The notes: generated from the sequence alone by a model not told the origin. Counted from the first letter of the stretch, positions 1-8,752 are shown. The stretch is 64,000 bases of DNA from Couchioplanes azureus (GCF_014648355.1 NZ_BMQY01000001.1:744001-808000), one strand, 5' to 3'. Numbers and translations are program-made.

Positions 1-863
1 GCCGGGGAGCAGAGGAAGGCGATCGCCGCGGCCACCTCGTCCGGGGTGCCGGGGCGGCCGATGGGCGTGCCGAGGCCCTGCTTGATCTCGGTCACCGTCG
101 AGGCCGCCGTGTAGATGGTGCCGGGGGCCACACAGTTGACGTTGATGCCGTCCGCCACCAGTTCCATGGCGAGTGCCCTGGTCAGGCCGACCACGCCGGC
201 CTTGGCCGCGGCGTAGGCGGCTTCGGTCGGGAGAGCGTTGATCGGGCCCGCCGTGGCGGCGAGGTTGACGATGCGGCCCCAACCTCGTTCCGACATCCCG
301 CCGACGAAGGCCCGGCTGCACAGGAAGGCCGTGCTCAGGTTGCGGTCGATCTCCGCCCGCCATTCGTCGTACGTGAGCTGGGCGACCGGCCGGAGCACCT
401 CCGGGCTGGTGCGGCTCGCCAGGCCGGCGTTGTTCACCAGGACCTCGACGTCGCCGAGCTGGTCGGTGATCGCGTCGGCGAGCGCGCCCACCTCCGCCTC
501 GTCGGTCAGGTCGGCGACGAAGCCGGTCACGCCCAGTTCCGTCGCGCGCTCGTGGATGCGGCGGGTCGTGGAGACGATCGCCACCCGGGCGCCGAGGTCG
601 CGCAGGCGGCGCGCGGTCGCGTACCCGATGCCGTCCGGGCTGCCCGCGCCGGTGACCAGCGCGACCTTGCCGTCGAGGCGGAGGGTCACGGGCGCCTCGT
701 CCGCCTCGGACGCGATGTCCTCGGTCTCCACCGGCGCAAGTCCCGCGGCGAGCGGCTCGGACTCCAGAGCGGGGGCGGTGGATCGGGGCCGGCGGCCGGC
801 CGCCGGGCGGGTGGCGTCCCGCCTCGACCGGCTACCAGTGGTGGAACGGGCGTCGAAGACCAT
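1..863 (-). CDS. SDR-family NAD(P)-dependent oxidoreductase, C-terminus cut by window edge
   Basis: A classical short-chain dehydrogenase/reductase read leftward and running off the window, so only about 287 residues are seen. Visible features are the cofactor motif VTGAGSPDGIGYA, the VNNAG motif and the catalytic YAAAK (Tyr-x3-Lys). The conserved Ser before them appears as Ala (NLAATAG instead of the usual N-x-S-S), which may lower activity or change the reaction. I chose ATG at 863 because an AGGA ribosome site sits 7 nt upstream and third-position GC stays high. The first ~58 residues are a low-complexity extension, and a GTG at 689 directly before the Rossmann fold is the alternative start. 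Substrate unknown. Confidence 0.85.
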   Translation of the reverse strand, partial: MVFDARSTTGSRSRRDATRPAAGRRPRSTAPALESEPLAAGLAPVETEDIASEADEAPVTLRLDGKVALVTGAGSPDGIGYATARRLRDLGARVAIVSTTRRIHERATELGVTGFVADLTDEAEVGALADAITDQLGDVEVLVNNAGLASRTSPEVLRPVAQLTYDEWRAEIDRNLSTAFLCSRAFVGGMSERGWGRIVNLAATAGPINALPTEAAYAAAKAGVVGLTRALAMELVADGINVNCVAPGTIYTAASTVTEIKQGLGTPIGRPGTPDEVAAAIAFLCSP

Positions 864-1076
864 GCGGCGATCCTGCCCGCTCGCGCGCAGAGGGGCAAAC
901 ATCGACTCAATCGTGGCGCACATCATGTCCCGCGTACGCGGCACGCAGCACGGCCAGGACGCCCCGGTGACGGCACGGCCGTCGGGGTGCCGGACGTCAC
1001 CGGCAGCGGGGCTTTGCGCCGTGCGGGGGCCTTCTATCCTCGAGGCGCGAACGTACGCGCCGGACGGAGGCTTCTC

Positions 1077-1562
1077 GTGACCTACCCACCGACGCCCGCC
1101 CCGGACGGCAGCCAGCCCCCGCCGCCGGATCCCTTGATTCCGGCCTATCAGCCGCAGCCCTACCAGACGCCGGCGACACAGGACCCCTACGCGCCCGCTC
1201 CCTACGGTCACCCGGCGGGGCAGCAGGTCCCGTACGACTACGGCTATGCCGGCAGCCCGTACGGCTACGCCCAGTACCCGCCCGGTCCCCCGCCCACGGA
1301 CGGCCTGGCGATCGGCTCGCTGGTCGTCTCCTGCGTCTCGTTCGTGGGTCTCTGCGGCTTCTGGATCGGCGGCATCCTCGGAGTGGTCGGTGCGGTTCTC
1401 GGCCATGTCGCACGCAGACGGATCCGGCGGACGGGCGCGAACGGGGGCAGCCTCGCGCTGGCCGGCATCATCGTCGGCTGGGTCGTGACCGGCATCGCCG
1501 TGCTGGGCGGGGTCGTGCTGGTCGCGCTCATCGCCAGCGACCCTTCGAGCGGCAACTTCTGA
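1077..1562 (+). CDS. DUF4190-type small membrane protein
   Basis: 161 residues. The N-terminal ~75 residues are rich in Pro, Tyr and Gln (repeats like PYGYAQYPPG) and probably cytoplasmic. Two hydrophobic segments follow around a short basic loop (HVARRRIRR), the layout of DUF4190 proteins. GTG at 1077 is chosen because GGAGG lies 6 nt upstream (1066-1070); the longer open frame upstream has no comparable ribosome site. Function of the family is not established. It is divergent from the SDR gene; the 213-bp gap shows no further gene. Confidence 0.8.
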   Translation: MTYPPTPAPDGSQPPPPDPLIPAYQPQPYQTPATQDPYAPAPYGHPAGQQVPYDYGYAGSPYGYAQYPPGPPPTDGLAIGSLVVSCVSFVGLCGFWIGGILGVVGAVLGHVARRRIRRTGANGGSLALAGIIVGWVVTGIAVLGGVVLVALIASDPSSGNF

Positions 1563-1584
1563 GCGTCGGACACCGCCGACAGAG

Positions 1585-1631
1585 CCACGAACGCCCCGGA
1601 CTGCGCAGAGTGGGCCACGAACGCTCCGGAC
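1585..1631. repeat. 17-bp direct repeat, period 30 bp
   Basis: Two copies of CCACGAACGCyCCGGAC, starting at 1585 and 1615, lie in the gap between two convergent genes. No function is apparent; it may be a remnant of local duplication. Confidence 0.5.
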
Positions 1632-1655
1632 CGAGCCGGGGCGCCGGACGACCGC

Positions 1656-2291
1656 TCAGCCGCCGGTCTGGGGTGCGGTCGGTACGCCTCGGCTGCGGGC
1701 GGGGGTCACCGGCCCCTCCTCCACGAAGATGAGCGGCGCGGCCCGGCCGTAGTGGCGCGGCATCTCGCGACGGGCTCGTTCGACGTCCTGGGTGCCTATC
1801 TCGACGCCGACGCCGTCGTGGCGGGCCGAGATCGTGGAGATGCGGACCCCCCGGTTCTTCCACGTGTCGAGGTCGGCGGTGATGTCGGCCTGCCACCGTG
1901 CGAGATCGCTCAGGCTGTGCTCGGCGTCGCGGACGAAGATGCAGGTGTCCTGCGCCGCCTGGCGGATGAAGTCGTCGAACTCGGCCGACGGCACGCGGTA
2001 GACGATCGCGCGGACGCGTTCCTGATCGACCTCGAGGCCGGCATAGCTGCCGGCGTGCTCACCGCGGCCGCCGGCGTCGATGCGGGCCATGGCCGCCGCC
2101 AGGCGGGCGGGCGTCACCGGGACCACGTGACCGCCGACGGTCGTCGTTTCCGGGGTACGCGAGAACTCACAGCCCGCCGTGGTCCAGCCGCCGAGCAGAC
2201 CGGGCTCGTTGATCTGCGGTTCTCCGCAGGCCCCGGTCATGAGCACCGCTCCGAGCAGCAGACCGCCCAGCGGACATCGAAAGCGGCGCAT
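1656..2291 (-). CDS. putative lipoprotein of unknown function
   Basis: 211 residues. It starts with basic MRRFR, a hydrophobic stretch and a lipobox-like MTGAC, so Cys22 is the likely lipidated residue and the protein is probably anchored outside the membrane. The rest has no motif I recognise; it looks like a soluble mixed alpha/beta domain with two further Cys residues (about positions 41 and 117) that could pair. A GAGGGA ribosome site precedes the ATG. It lies downstream of the DMT transporter on the same strand (95-bp gap), so cotranscription is possible. Confidence 0.65.
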   Translation of the reverse strand: MRRFRCPLGGLLLGAVLMTGACGEPQINEPGLLGGWTTAGCEFSRTPETTTVGGHVVPVTPARLAAAMARIDAGGRGEHAGSYAGLEVDQERVRAIVYRVPSAEFDDFIRQAAQDTCIFVRDAEHSLSDLARWQADITADLDTWKNRGVRISTISARHDGVGVEIGTQDVERARREMPRHYGRAAPLIFVEEGPVTPARSRGVPTAPQTGG

Positions 2292-2386
2292 CGCATCTTC
2301 CCTCTCTACCGCGCGCGGCGGCAGTTCGCCAAGGGTTCAACGAGGCTGGGCGAGGGACCGCGCCGGACGGCGGCGCGGGAAACGGA

Positions 2387-3349
2387 TCAGTTGCCGGCGC
2401 CGGCGGGGGTCGGGTCGGCAGCATCCGCCAGCGACGCGGCCGCCGTGTCCCTGCGGGTCCGCGCTCCCGCGAGGATCACCACGGCGACGCCCACGACGAG
2501 CAACGCAAGCCCGGGCAACGCCCCGGCGCGCGGGGTCTGCCCCAGCCACGCCCAGGCCAGCAGAGCGGCTCCCGGAACCTCCAGCAGGATGAGCACGCTG
2601 ACCGTCGTGGCGGTCACCCGGTGCAGCGCGTAGTTGAACATCGAGTGGCCGAGAAGCTGGGCGCCGATCACCAGGGCGAGGATCGCCGCCCAGGTGCGCG
2701 GGTCGTAGCCGGTCATCCGGACGCCCGCCACCAGGCACACCGGCAGCAGCAGCGCCGCGCAGGTGCCGTAGCAGGCCCAGGTGTACGTGGTCGTGCTCAG
2801 CCGCGCGCGGGCACGCTCGCCGAAGGCCGTGTACACCGCCGCCATCATGGCTCCCACCAGCGCGAGCAGGTCCGCGACGACCGCCTGGGCCGAGACGCCG
2901 ACGTCCACGCCGGTCGCCCAGGCCACCCCGGCCACGGCCAGCACGATCCCGGCCCAGCCGAGCCGCGACGGCGATCCCTGCCGGCCCCGGCCCCAGGACG
3001 GTACGGCCGCGGCCAGCAGGCCCTGCCACACCGGCTGCGTCGCCACCAGGGCCGTCGCCGTGGCCACCGAGCCGAGTTGCACGCTCGGCATCCAGGTGGC
3101 GAAGTGGGCCGCCAGCGCGACGCCGGCCAGCACGCAGTACAGGCCGTCGGCGCTGAGCAGGCCGCGGACCTCCGCCCGCCGCGGCCCGGCACTGATCGGC
3201 GTCAGCGCCGCGAACGCGAGCGCGTTGCGCCAGAACGCCACGGCCAGGGCGGGGGCGGCCGCGAAGGCGATCAACGGCGCCGAGGAGGAGACCGCCACCA
3301 CAGCGATGACTAAAGCGGCGACGGTGAGGTATGCGGGTGTCTCGCGCAT
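2387..3349 (-). CDS. EamA/DMT-superfamily transporter
   Basis: About 320 residues with ten hydrophobic segments arranged as two five-helix EamA repeats, typical of drug/metabolite exporters or permeases such as RhaT/YdcZ relatives. Substrate cannot be read from sequence. I place the start at ATG 3349 (MRETPAYLT), which has GGGGA just upstream; an in-frame ATG at 3376 is a longer alternative without a clear ribosome site. The C-terminal ~30 residues are a polar tail. Confidence 0.8.
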   Translation of the reverse strand: MRETPAYLTVAALVIAVVAVSSSAPLIAFAAAPALAVAFWRNALAFAALTPISAGPRRAEVRGLLSADGLYCVLAGVALAAHFATWMPSVQLGSVATATALVATQPVWQGLLAAAVPSWGRGRQGSPSRLGWAGIVLAVAGVAWATGVDVGVSAQAVVADLLALVGAMMAAVYTAFGERARARLSTTTYTWACYGTCAALLLPVCLVAGVRMTGYDPRTWAAILALVIGAQLLGHSMFNYALHRVTATTVSVLILLEVPGAALLAWAWLGQTPRAGALPGLALLVVGVAVVILAGARTRRDTAAASLADAADPTPAGAGN

Positions 3350-3480
3350 ATCATCCCCGCCCGTCGCTTGTTGCATATGAACACGTCACAGTTTGTTGAC
3401 CTCTGTTGAGCGGAAAGTGAAGCGATCGTTACGCTCACCGCCAAAACCCATCGGTCAATCCCCCTGGAGTGTGGTCTTCG

Positions 3481-4179
3481 ATGCCCGCCTACCAAGCGGT
3501 GCTCTTCGATTTCTTCGGCACTTTGACACGATCCGTCAAGCGCGGACCGCAACATGCCGATATCGCTCGGGCGCTCGGCTGCGATCCCGACGCCATCCTG
3601 AGTGTCCTGGACCGTACCTTCGAGGTCCGGGCCCGGGGCCAACTGGGATCCGCGGAGGCCACCCTCCGGTGGGTCACCGAGCAGGCGGGCGGCAGCCCGC
3701 TCGCGGCGCAGCTGCAGGCCGCGGTGCCGGCCCGGGTCGACGCGTTGCGGGCGGACACCCAGCTCCGCGCGGACGCGGAGAGCGTCCTCGCCGCGGTGAA
3801 GCGCCGGGGGCTGCGGACCGCCTTGATCAGCGACTGCACCCACGAGCTGCCCGCCTTCCTGCCCAGCATGCCGATCGCCCCGCTGCTGGACGTCAGCGTC
3901 TTCTCCGTCGAGGTCGGACGCTGCAAGCCGGACCCGCTGATCTACCTGGAGGCCTGCTGGCGGCTGCAGGTCGCGCCGGAGGACTGCCTCTACGTCGGTG
4001 ACGGCGGCAGCCACGAGCTGACCGGCGCGGCGGCGGTGGGCATGACCCCGATCCGGTTGAGCGCGCCCGACCTGCACGACCACCTCGTCTTCAACCACGA
4101 CGAGGACTTCGCCGGGCCGAGCGTGTCGTCGCTGTCCGCGATCGTCGACCTGCTCGACCGCGTACCCGCGCTCAACTGA
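3481..4179 (+). CDS. HAD-superfamily hydrolase (dehalogenase-like motif I)
   Basis: 232 residues. Motif I is FDFFGTL: the nucleophile Asp is present but the usual second Asp (DxD) is Phe, as in haloacid-dehalogenase-like branches rather than classical phosphatases. Motif II is ISDCTH, the motif III Lys is in CKPDPL, and motif IV is YVGDGGSHEL. The all-helical cap between motifs I and II marks subfamily I. ATG 3481 is preferred; GTG at 3469 is possible. Substrate unknown. The next gene follows on the same strand after about 50 bp. Confidence 0.8.
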   Translation: MPAYQAVLFDFFGTLTRSVKRGPQHADIARALGCDPDAILSVLDRTFEVRARGQLGSAEATLRWVTEQAGGSPLAAQLQAAVPARVDALRADTQLRADAESVLAAVKRRGLRTALISDCTHELPAFLPSMPIAPLLDVSVFSVEVGRCKPDPLIYLEACWRLQVAPEDCLYVGDGGSHELTGAAAVGMTPIRLSAPDLHDHLVFNHDEDFAGPSVSSLSAIVDLLDRVPALN

Positions 4180-4228
4180 GGAAGACCTGGTGGACCGCAT
4201 ACCGGTGGTCGGCTGCGAGAATGACCCC

Positions 4229-4726
4229 GTGACGACCGAGCTCGTGGCAGAGGCGATCAAGAAGGCCGGCATCGCCTGGATCAGCGTCGAGGGCCGGCCG
4301 GCCCTCGGTCTGTGGGTCCTGCCGCTGGACGGCACCCTCGTGGTGCTCAGCGGCCCGGGCGAGCAGGCCGCGCCCGGGCTCGCCGAGGCCACCACCGCAC
4401 AGGTACGCCTCCGCGGCGACACCGGCGGCCTGATCGTCATCGCCGACACGCGGGTGGAGCGGGTCGTTCCCGGCACGCAGGCCTGGGACGAGATCGCTCC
4501 GCAGCTCGCCGCCAAGCGCCTGAACGCCGCCGGCACCGCCGAGGAGCAGGTGGCGAGGTGGGCGGAGACCGGCTGCGCGATCGTCCGCCTCACCCCGGCG
4601 GACACTCCGCCGGTCGCCGCGCCGGAGCTGCCCGCGGATTCGGGGGCGGCGCCACCACGGGAGACCCCGGCGCGGGTCCCGGTCCGTCGCCCCTTCCGCC
4701 TTCATCGCGTACGCAAGAAGCGCTAG
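4229..4726 (+). CDS. hypothetical protein
   Basis: 165 residues from GTG 4229. I do not recognise a family. The N-terminal ~120 residues look like one compact alpha/beta domain (helix, then several hydrophobic strands around GLWVLPLDGTLVVLSG), followed by a Pro/Ala-rich, very basic tail ending RVRKKR. An extended -10 element (TGCGAGAAT) ends 6 nt before GTG 4229, arguing for a leaderless start there rather than the upstream GTG at 4190. The stop overlaps the stop of the convergent phzF-like gene by 4 bp. Confidence 0.7.
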   Translation: MTTELVAEAIKKAGIAWISVEGRPALGLWVLPLDGTLVVLSGPGEQAAPGLAEATTAQVRLRGDTGGLIVIADTRVERVVPGTQAWDEIAPQLAAKRLNAAGTAEEQVARWAETGCAIVRLTPADTPPVAAPELPADSGAAPPRETPARVPVRRPFRLHRVRKKR

Positions 4727-5601
4727 CCGACGAACGGCGGCACCGCGATCTCCCCCTTGGCGATCGGCACCACGTGGCCCGCCACCGTCGCCGACGTGGC
4801 GGCGCCGGACGACGCCGTCACCGTGCACTCCAGCAGCGAAGGCCGATGCATTTCCAGACCCTGGTGCACTGTGTACGCCGTCGTGCCGTCGCCGGGCAGC
4901 CGGCCGTTGGCGACCAGCCACACGCCCAGCCCCAGCGCCGCCGACCCGGTCGCCGGGTCCTCGGGCACCGCCACCCCGGGGCAGAACACCCGGGCGTACG
5001 CGGTGCGCGTCATGTCGTCCCACGCGAAGACGCTGATCTGTGAGACCCCCGCCCGCGCCGCCCGGGCCGCGTCCACCCCCGCCCGCGCCAGCGCCCGGCG
5101 CTCGACCGGCAGGTAGACGAACTCCAGGCCGCAGCCGGCCGCCGACGGGGTCGCCGAACCGCCGGCGTAGTCGTCCGCGGCCAGCCCGGTGAGCTCCAGC
5201 AGCACCTCGGGGGCGAACTCGCCGCCCCGGGTGGGCGTACCGCCGGTCAGCGTCGCCGAGCCCGCGCCGGACACCACGATGGGCAGCAGTCCCGCACCGC
5301 ACTCCTGCACGACGCGCCCGGACGCGGCGAGTCCCCGGCGTACCGAGGTGACCGCCGCGCCGATGCTCGGGTGACCGGCGAACGGCAGCTCCTCCTCCGG
5401 TGTGAAGATCCGCGCGCGGTAGGTGGCCTCGATGTCGGACGGAGGCAGCACGAACACCGTCTCCGAAAGGTGGAACTCGCGCGCCAGCATCTGCATCTGG
5501 TCGCCGGCGAGCGCTTCGGCGCCGTACACCACCGCCAGCGGGTTTCCCGCGAACGGGCGGTCGGTGAAGACGTCCACGATCTCGTATGCGAGGCTCGACA
5601 T
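4723..5601 (-). CDS. PhzF-family isomerase
   Basis: 292 residues, full length for the PhzF family. Recognisable motifs are VDVFTDRPFAGNPLAVV at the N-terminus, the active-site Glu in FHLSETVF, AGHPSIGAA in domain 1 and DPATGSAALGLG in domain 2. Members have a diaminopimelate-epimerase-like fold and catalyse cofactor-free isomerisation; PhzF itself acts in phenazine synthesis, but most homologues have unknown substrates and no other phenazine genes are near. Start ATG 5601 is 6 nt after TAGCGT (5608-5613 on the minus strand), indicating a leaderless transcript. Only 27 bp separate it from the divergent next gene. Confidence 0.9.
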   Translation of the reverse strand: MSSLAYEIVDVFTDRPFAGNPLAVVYGAEALAGDQMQMLAREFHLSETVFVLPPSDIEATYRARIFTPEEELPFAGHPSIGAAVTSVRRGLAASGRVVQECGAGLLPIVVSGAGSATLTGGTPTRGGEFAPEVLLELTGLAADDYAGGSATPSAAGCGLEFVYLPVERRALARAGVDAARAARAGVSQISVFAWDDMTRTAYARVFCPGVAVPEDPATGSAALGLGVWLVANGRLPGDGTTAYTVHQGLEMHRPSLLECTVTASSGAATSATVAGHVVPIAKGEIAVPPFVG

Positions 5602-5622
5602 GCAGTGACGCTAACCTAGGCT
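5595..5622. promoter_or_regulatory. overlapping divergent leaderless promoters
   Basis: Between the start codons at 5601 (minus) and 5629 (plus), the minus -10 TAGCGT occupies 5613-5608 and the plus -10 TAGGCT occupies 5617-5622. Each ends exactly 6 nt before its start codon. A TCGACA match to TTGACA at 5595-5600 is a 16-bp-spaced -35 for the plus promoter and overlaps the start codon of the phzF-like gene. Promoter calls rest on pattern match only. Confidence 0.6.
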
Positions 5623-5628
5623 GACCCT

Positions 5629-6927
5629 GTGACCATGGGGACGAGGGTTTATCTGGCGCGGCTCGCCGCTCTGCCCGTGTTCGACCCCAACGGCGACCGG
5701 GTGGGCCGGGTGCGCGACGCCGTGGTGCGGCTGCGGACCACCAACCGGCCGCCGCAGGTCGTGGGGCTGGTGGCCGAGATGGCCCTGCGGCGGCGGATCT
5801 TCCTGCCGATCGGGCGGGTCACGTCGATGGACGCCGACGCGGTCGTGCTCGGCACCGGCACGCTCAACCTGCGCCGGTTCGAGAAGCGGCCCAACGAGCT
5901 GCTGGTGCTCGAGGACCTGCTGGACCGCCGGGTCAGCATCCTCTCCGAGGACGGCACCGAGCCGTCGAAGTCGGGGACCGTCGTCGACCTGGGCATGGAC
6001 CTCAACCGCAACAACGAGTGGCTGGTCACCCGCGTCGCCGTACGCCAGCACACCGGCCGGCTCACCCGGCGCGGGCACACGTACCAGGTGGAGTACGACC
6101 GGATCCGCGGCCTGGTCGGGCCGACCGACATGCAGGGCAGCGCCAACCTCGTCGCCCTGCTGGAGCAGATGCGCCCGGCCGACATGGCGAACGCCCTGCA
6201 GGACCTCTCCGACGCGCGGCGCAACGAGGTCGCCGCGGCGCTGAGCGACCGCACCCTGGCCGACGTCCTGGAGGAGCTGCCGGAACACGACCAGGTGGAG
6301 ATCCTGGTCCGGCTCGACCGCGAGCGCGCCGCCGACGTCCTCGAGCGCATGGACCCCGACGACGCCGCCGACCTGCTCGCCGAGCTGCCGAAGTCCGAGC
6401 AGGCGGTCCTGCTGGACCTGATGGAGCCCGAGGAGGCGGCCCCGGTCCGGCAGCTGATGAGCTACACGCCGGGCACCGCCGGCTCGGTCATGACCTCGGA
6501 ACCGGTGATCCTGCCCCCGGACGCCACCGTGGCCGAGGCACTCGCGCGCATCCGCGAGCCGGAGCTCTCCCCGGTGGTCGCCGCCCAGGTCTTCGTGGCC
6601 CGGGCCCCGTCCGCGACGCCGAGCGGGAAGTATCTGGGCATGGTCCACTTCCAGCGGCTGCTGCGGGAGCCGCCGTCGGCGCTCCTGGGCGGGCTCATCG
6701 AGACCGACATCGACCCGCTGCAGCCGGCGGCGAACCTGACCGAGATCACCCGCCGGATGGCGACCTACGACCTGGTCGCGATGCCGGTCGTGGACAGCGC
6801 CTACCGGCTGGTGGGCGCCGTCACGGTCGACGACGTCCTGGACCACTCCCTGCCGCGCGACTGGCGGGACCGTGACGTCACCGACGACGACCGGGACGTC
6901 AGCATCCTGCCGGGGGCCGAGGCATGA
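5629..6927 (+). CDS. MgtE N-terminal and CBS domain protein (no transporter domain)
   Basis: 432 residues. The first ~130 residues contain a PRC-barrel-like region (VFDPNGDRVGRVRDAV), followed by helical MgtE-N repeats (about 170-280: ALQDLSDARRNEVAAAL, VLEELPEHDQVEILVRL, DDAADLLAELP) and a tandem CBS pair (about 285-410). The membrane-spanning Mg2+ channel of real MgtE is missing, so this is a cytoplasmic sensor-like protein and not itself a transporter. GTG 5629 lies 6 nt after a -10 element; ATG 5635 is an alternative. Its last codons overlap the next gene by 4 bp (ATGA), so the two are translationally coupled. Confidence 0.9.
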   Translation: MTMGTRVYLARLAALPVFDPNGDRVGRVRDAVVRLRTTNRPPQVVGLVAEMALRRRIFLPIGRVTSMDADAVVLGTGTLNLRRFEKRPNELLVLEDLLDRRVSILSEDGTEPSKSGTVVDLGMDLNRNNEWLVTRVAVRQHTGRLTRRGHTYQVEYDRIRGLVGPTDMQGSANLVALLEQMRPADMANALQDLSDARRNEVAAALSDRTLADVLEELPEHDQVEILVRLDRERAADVLERMDPDDAADLLAELPKSEQAVLLDLMEPEEAAPVRQLMSYTPGTAGSVMTSEPVILPPDATVAEALARIREPELSPVVAAQVFVARAPSATPSGKYLGMVHFQRLLREPPSALLGGLIETDIDPLQPAANLTEITRRMATYDLVAMPVVDSAYRLVGAVTVDDVLDHSLPRDWRDRDVTDDDRDVSILPGAEA

Positions 6928-7448
6928 GCGAGACGCGCAGGGACCGGCTGGACCAGCCGGTGGAGCCGGGCCGCGTCCGGCTGCCGCGGTTCGACCCCGA
7001 GGCCTTCGGGCAGTGGTCGGAGAACATCGCCCGCTACATGGGTACGGCTAAGTTCATCGTCTACATGACCGTGGTCATCGGGGCGTGGTTCGCGTGGAAC
7101 ACGCTGGCGCCCAAGCCGATGCGCTTCGACCCGTACACCTTCACGTTCCTGACCTTGATCTTGTCCTTGCAGGCGTCCTATGCCGCTCCGCTGATCCTGC
7201 TCGCGCAGAACCGGCAGGCCGACCGGGACCGGCTCGCGATGGACGAGGACCGGCGCCGGGCCGCGATGCAGAAGGCGGACACCGAGTATCTGGCCCGCGA
7301 GATCGCCGCCCTGCGCATCGCGCTGGGCGAGGTGGCGACCCGCGACTTCGTCCGCTCCGAGCTGGCCCGGCTCGCCGATGAACTGGACGAAGCCGCCCAT
7401 CGGCGCCAGAAGCTGGAACGCAAGGAGTGGGAAGAAGAGCACTCCTGA
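6924..7448 (+). CDS. DUF1003 membrane protein
   Basis: 174 residues. The DUF1003 core is clear: basic N-terminus, first membrane helix (FIVYMTVVIGAWFAWNTL), the DPYTFTFLTLILSLQASYAAP region forming a second hydrophobic hairpin, then NRQADRDR and a long charged coiled-coil tail rich in Arg, Glu and Ala. Function in this family is not established. The ATG overlaps the TGA of the MgtE-N/CBS gene, so the two proteins are likely made together and may interact, with a regulatory subunit and a membrane partner as one possibility (inference). Confidence 0.9.
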   Translation: MSETRRDRLDQPVEPGRVRLPRFDPEAFGQWSENIARYMGTAKFIVYMTVVIGAWFAWNTLAPKPMRFDPYTFTFLTLILSLQASYAAPLILLAQNRQADRDRLAMDEDRRRAAMQKADTEYLAREIAALRIALGEVATRDFVRSELARLADELDEAAHRRQKLERKEWEEEHS

Positions 7449-7456
7449 CACCGACG

Positions 7457-7462
7457 TAAGCT
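7457..7462 (+). promoter_or_regulatory. -10 element of leaderless mrp transcript
   Basis: TAAGCT ends 7 nt before the ATG of the Mrp gene, the distance expected when transcription starts at the start codon. No Shine-Dalgarno sequence is visible before that ATG. Confidence 0.5.
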
Positions 7463-7469
7463 TGTCGGC

Positions 7470-8618
7470 ATGTCCGCACCCGCCCCCACTGTTGAGGAAG
7501 CCGTCCAGGCCGCCCTCGCCACGGTCGACGACCCCGAGATCCGTCGGCCGATCACCGAGCTCGGCATGGTCAAGGGCTTCACCGTCGCCGGCGGCAAGGT
7601 CACGGTCGAGCTGCTGCTCACCGTCGCCGGCTGTCCGCTGCGGGACAAGCTGACCACCGACATCACCGCCGCCGTGACCAAGATCGCCGGCATCGAGTCG
7701 GTGGAGATCGACTTCGGCGTGATGAACGAGGAGCAGCGCAAGGCCCTGCAGGCCACGCTCCGCGGCGGCGGCCAGAGCGCCGAGCCGGTCATCCCGTTCG
7801 CGCAGCCCGGCTCCAAGACCCGGGTGTACGCGGTGGCCAGCGGCAAGGGTGGCGTCGGCAAGTCCAGCGTCACGGTGAACCTGGCCGCCGCGCTCGCCAA
7901 GCGCGGCCTGTCGGTGGGTGTCATCGACGCCGACATCTACGGCCACTCGGTGCCGCGCATGCTGGGCGTCGACGGCAAGCCCACCCGCGTCGAGGACATG
8001 ATCATGCCGCCGCAGGCGCACGGCGTGAAGGTCATCTCCATCGGCATGTTCACCGCGGGCAACGCCGCCGTGGTGTGGCGCGGCCCGATGCTGCACCGCG
8101 CGCTGCAGCAGTTCCTCGCCGACGTGTTCTGGGGCGAGCTCGACGTGCTGCTGCTCGACCTGCCCCCGGGCACCGGCGACGTGGCCATCTCCCTGGCCCA
8201 GCTCCTGCCCAACGCGGAGATCCTGGTCGTCACGACCCCGCAGGCCGCGGCCGCGGAGGTGGCCGAGCGGGCCGGCGCGATCGCGCTGCAGACCCACCAG
8301 CGCCTGGTCGGTGTGGTGGAGAACATGTCCTGGCTGGAGCTGCCGGACGGCAGCCGCATGGAGGTCTTCGGCGCGGGCGGTGGCGAGACGGTGGCCGCGT
8401 CCCTGTCGAAGACGGTGGGTGCCTCGGTGCCGTTGCTGGGTCAGGTGCCGCTGGACACCCGGGTGCGCGAGGCGGGCGACGGCGGCACGCCGATCGTCCT
8501 CGCCGACCCCTCGGCGGCGGCGGCCAAGGCCCTGGACGCGGTGGCCGATCGGCTCGCTGTCCGGCGCGAGTCCCTCGTCGGGAAGCCTCTCGGGCTCACG
8601 GTCAACACGCGCCGCTGA
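7470..8618 (+). CDS. mrp: Mrp/ApbC-type iron-sulfur cluster carrier ATPase
   Basis: 382 residues. An N-terminal MIP18/DUF59 domain (about 8-90, with Cys55 in AGCPLRDK) precedes a P-loop ATPase with deviant Walker A GKGGVGKS (125-132), switch region DADIYGHS and Walker B DVLLLDLPPGTGD. The family delivers Fe-S clusters to apoproteins. The C-terminal CxxC that bridges the cluster in E. coli ApbC is absent: the equivalent stretch reads NMSWLELPDGSRMEVFG. Expression appears leaderless. The gene converges on tatB across a 134-bp gap with no clear gene. Confidence 0.93.
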   Translation: MSAPAPTVEEAVQAALATVDDPEIRRPITELGMVKGFTVAGGKVTVELLLTVAGCPLRDKLTTDITAAVTKIAGIESVEIDFGVMNEEQRKALQATLRGGGQSAEPVIPFAQPGSKTRVYAVASGKGGVGKSSVTVNLAAALAKRGLSVGVIDADIYGHSVPRMLGVDGKPTRVEDMIMPPQAHGVKVISIGMFTAGNAAVVWRGPMLHRALQQFLADVFWGELDVLLLDLPPGTGDVAISLAQLLPNAEILVVTTPQAAAAEVAERAGAIALQTHQRLVGVVENMSWLELPDGSRMEVFGAGGGETVAASLSKTVGASVPLLGQVPLDTRVREAGDGGTPIVLADPSAAAAKALDAVADRLAVRRESLVGKPLGLTVNTRR

Positions 8619-8752
8619 GGTTTGGTTGCGGCTCGCCGTGGTTCTGCTACGTCCGCATCCTCTGGCCGGCTCGGCCGGCCGGCCTTCGTCCGTCCCGTTT
8701 CCCGCGCGCTCGCTGGCTCTGCCGGCGACCTGGACCTGCTTTGGGTGGGGTC

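Noticed and set aside
2333..2339. GGTTCAA as a tRNA T-loop
   Set aside because: No cloverleaf can be formed around it.
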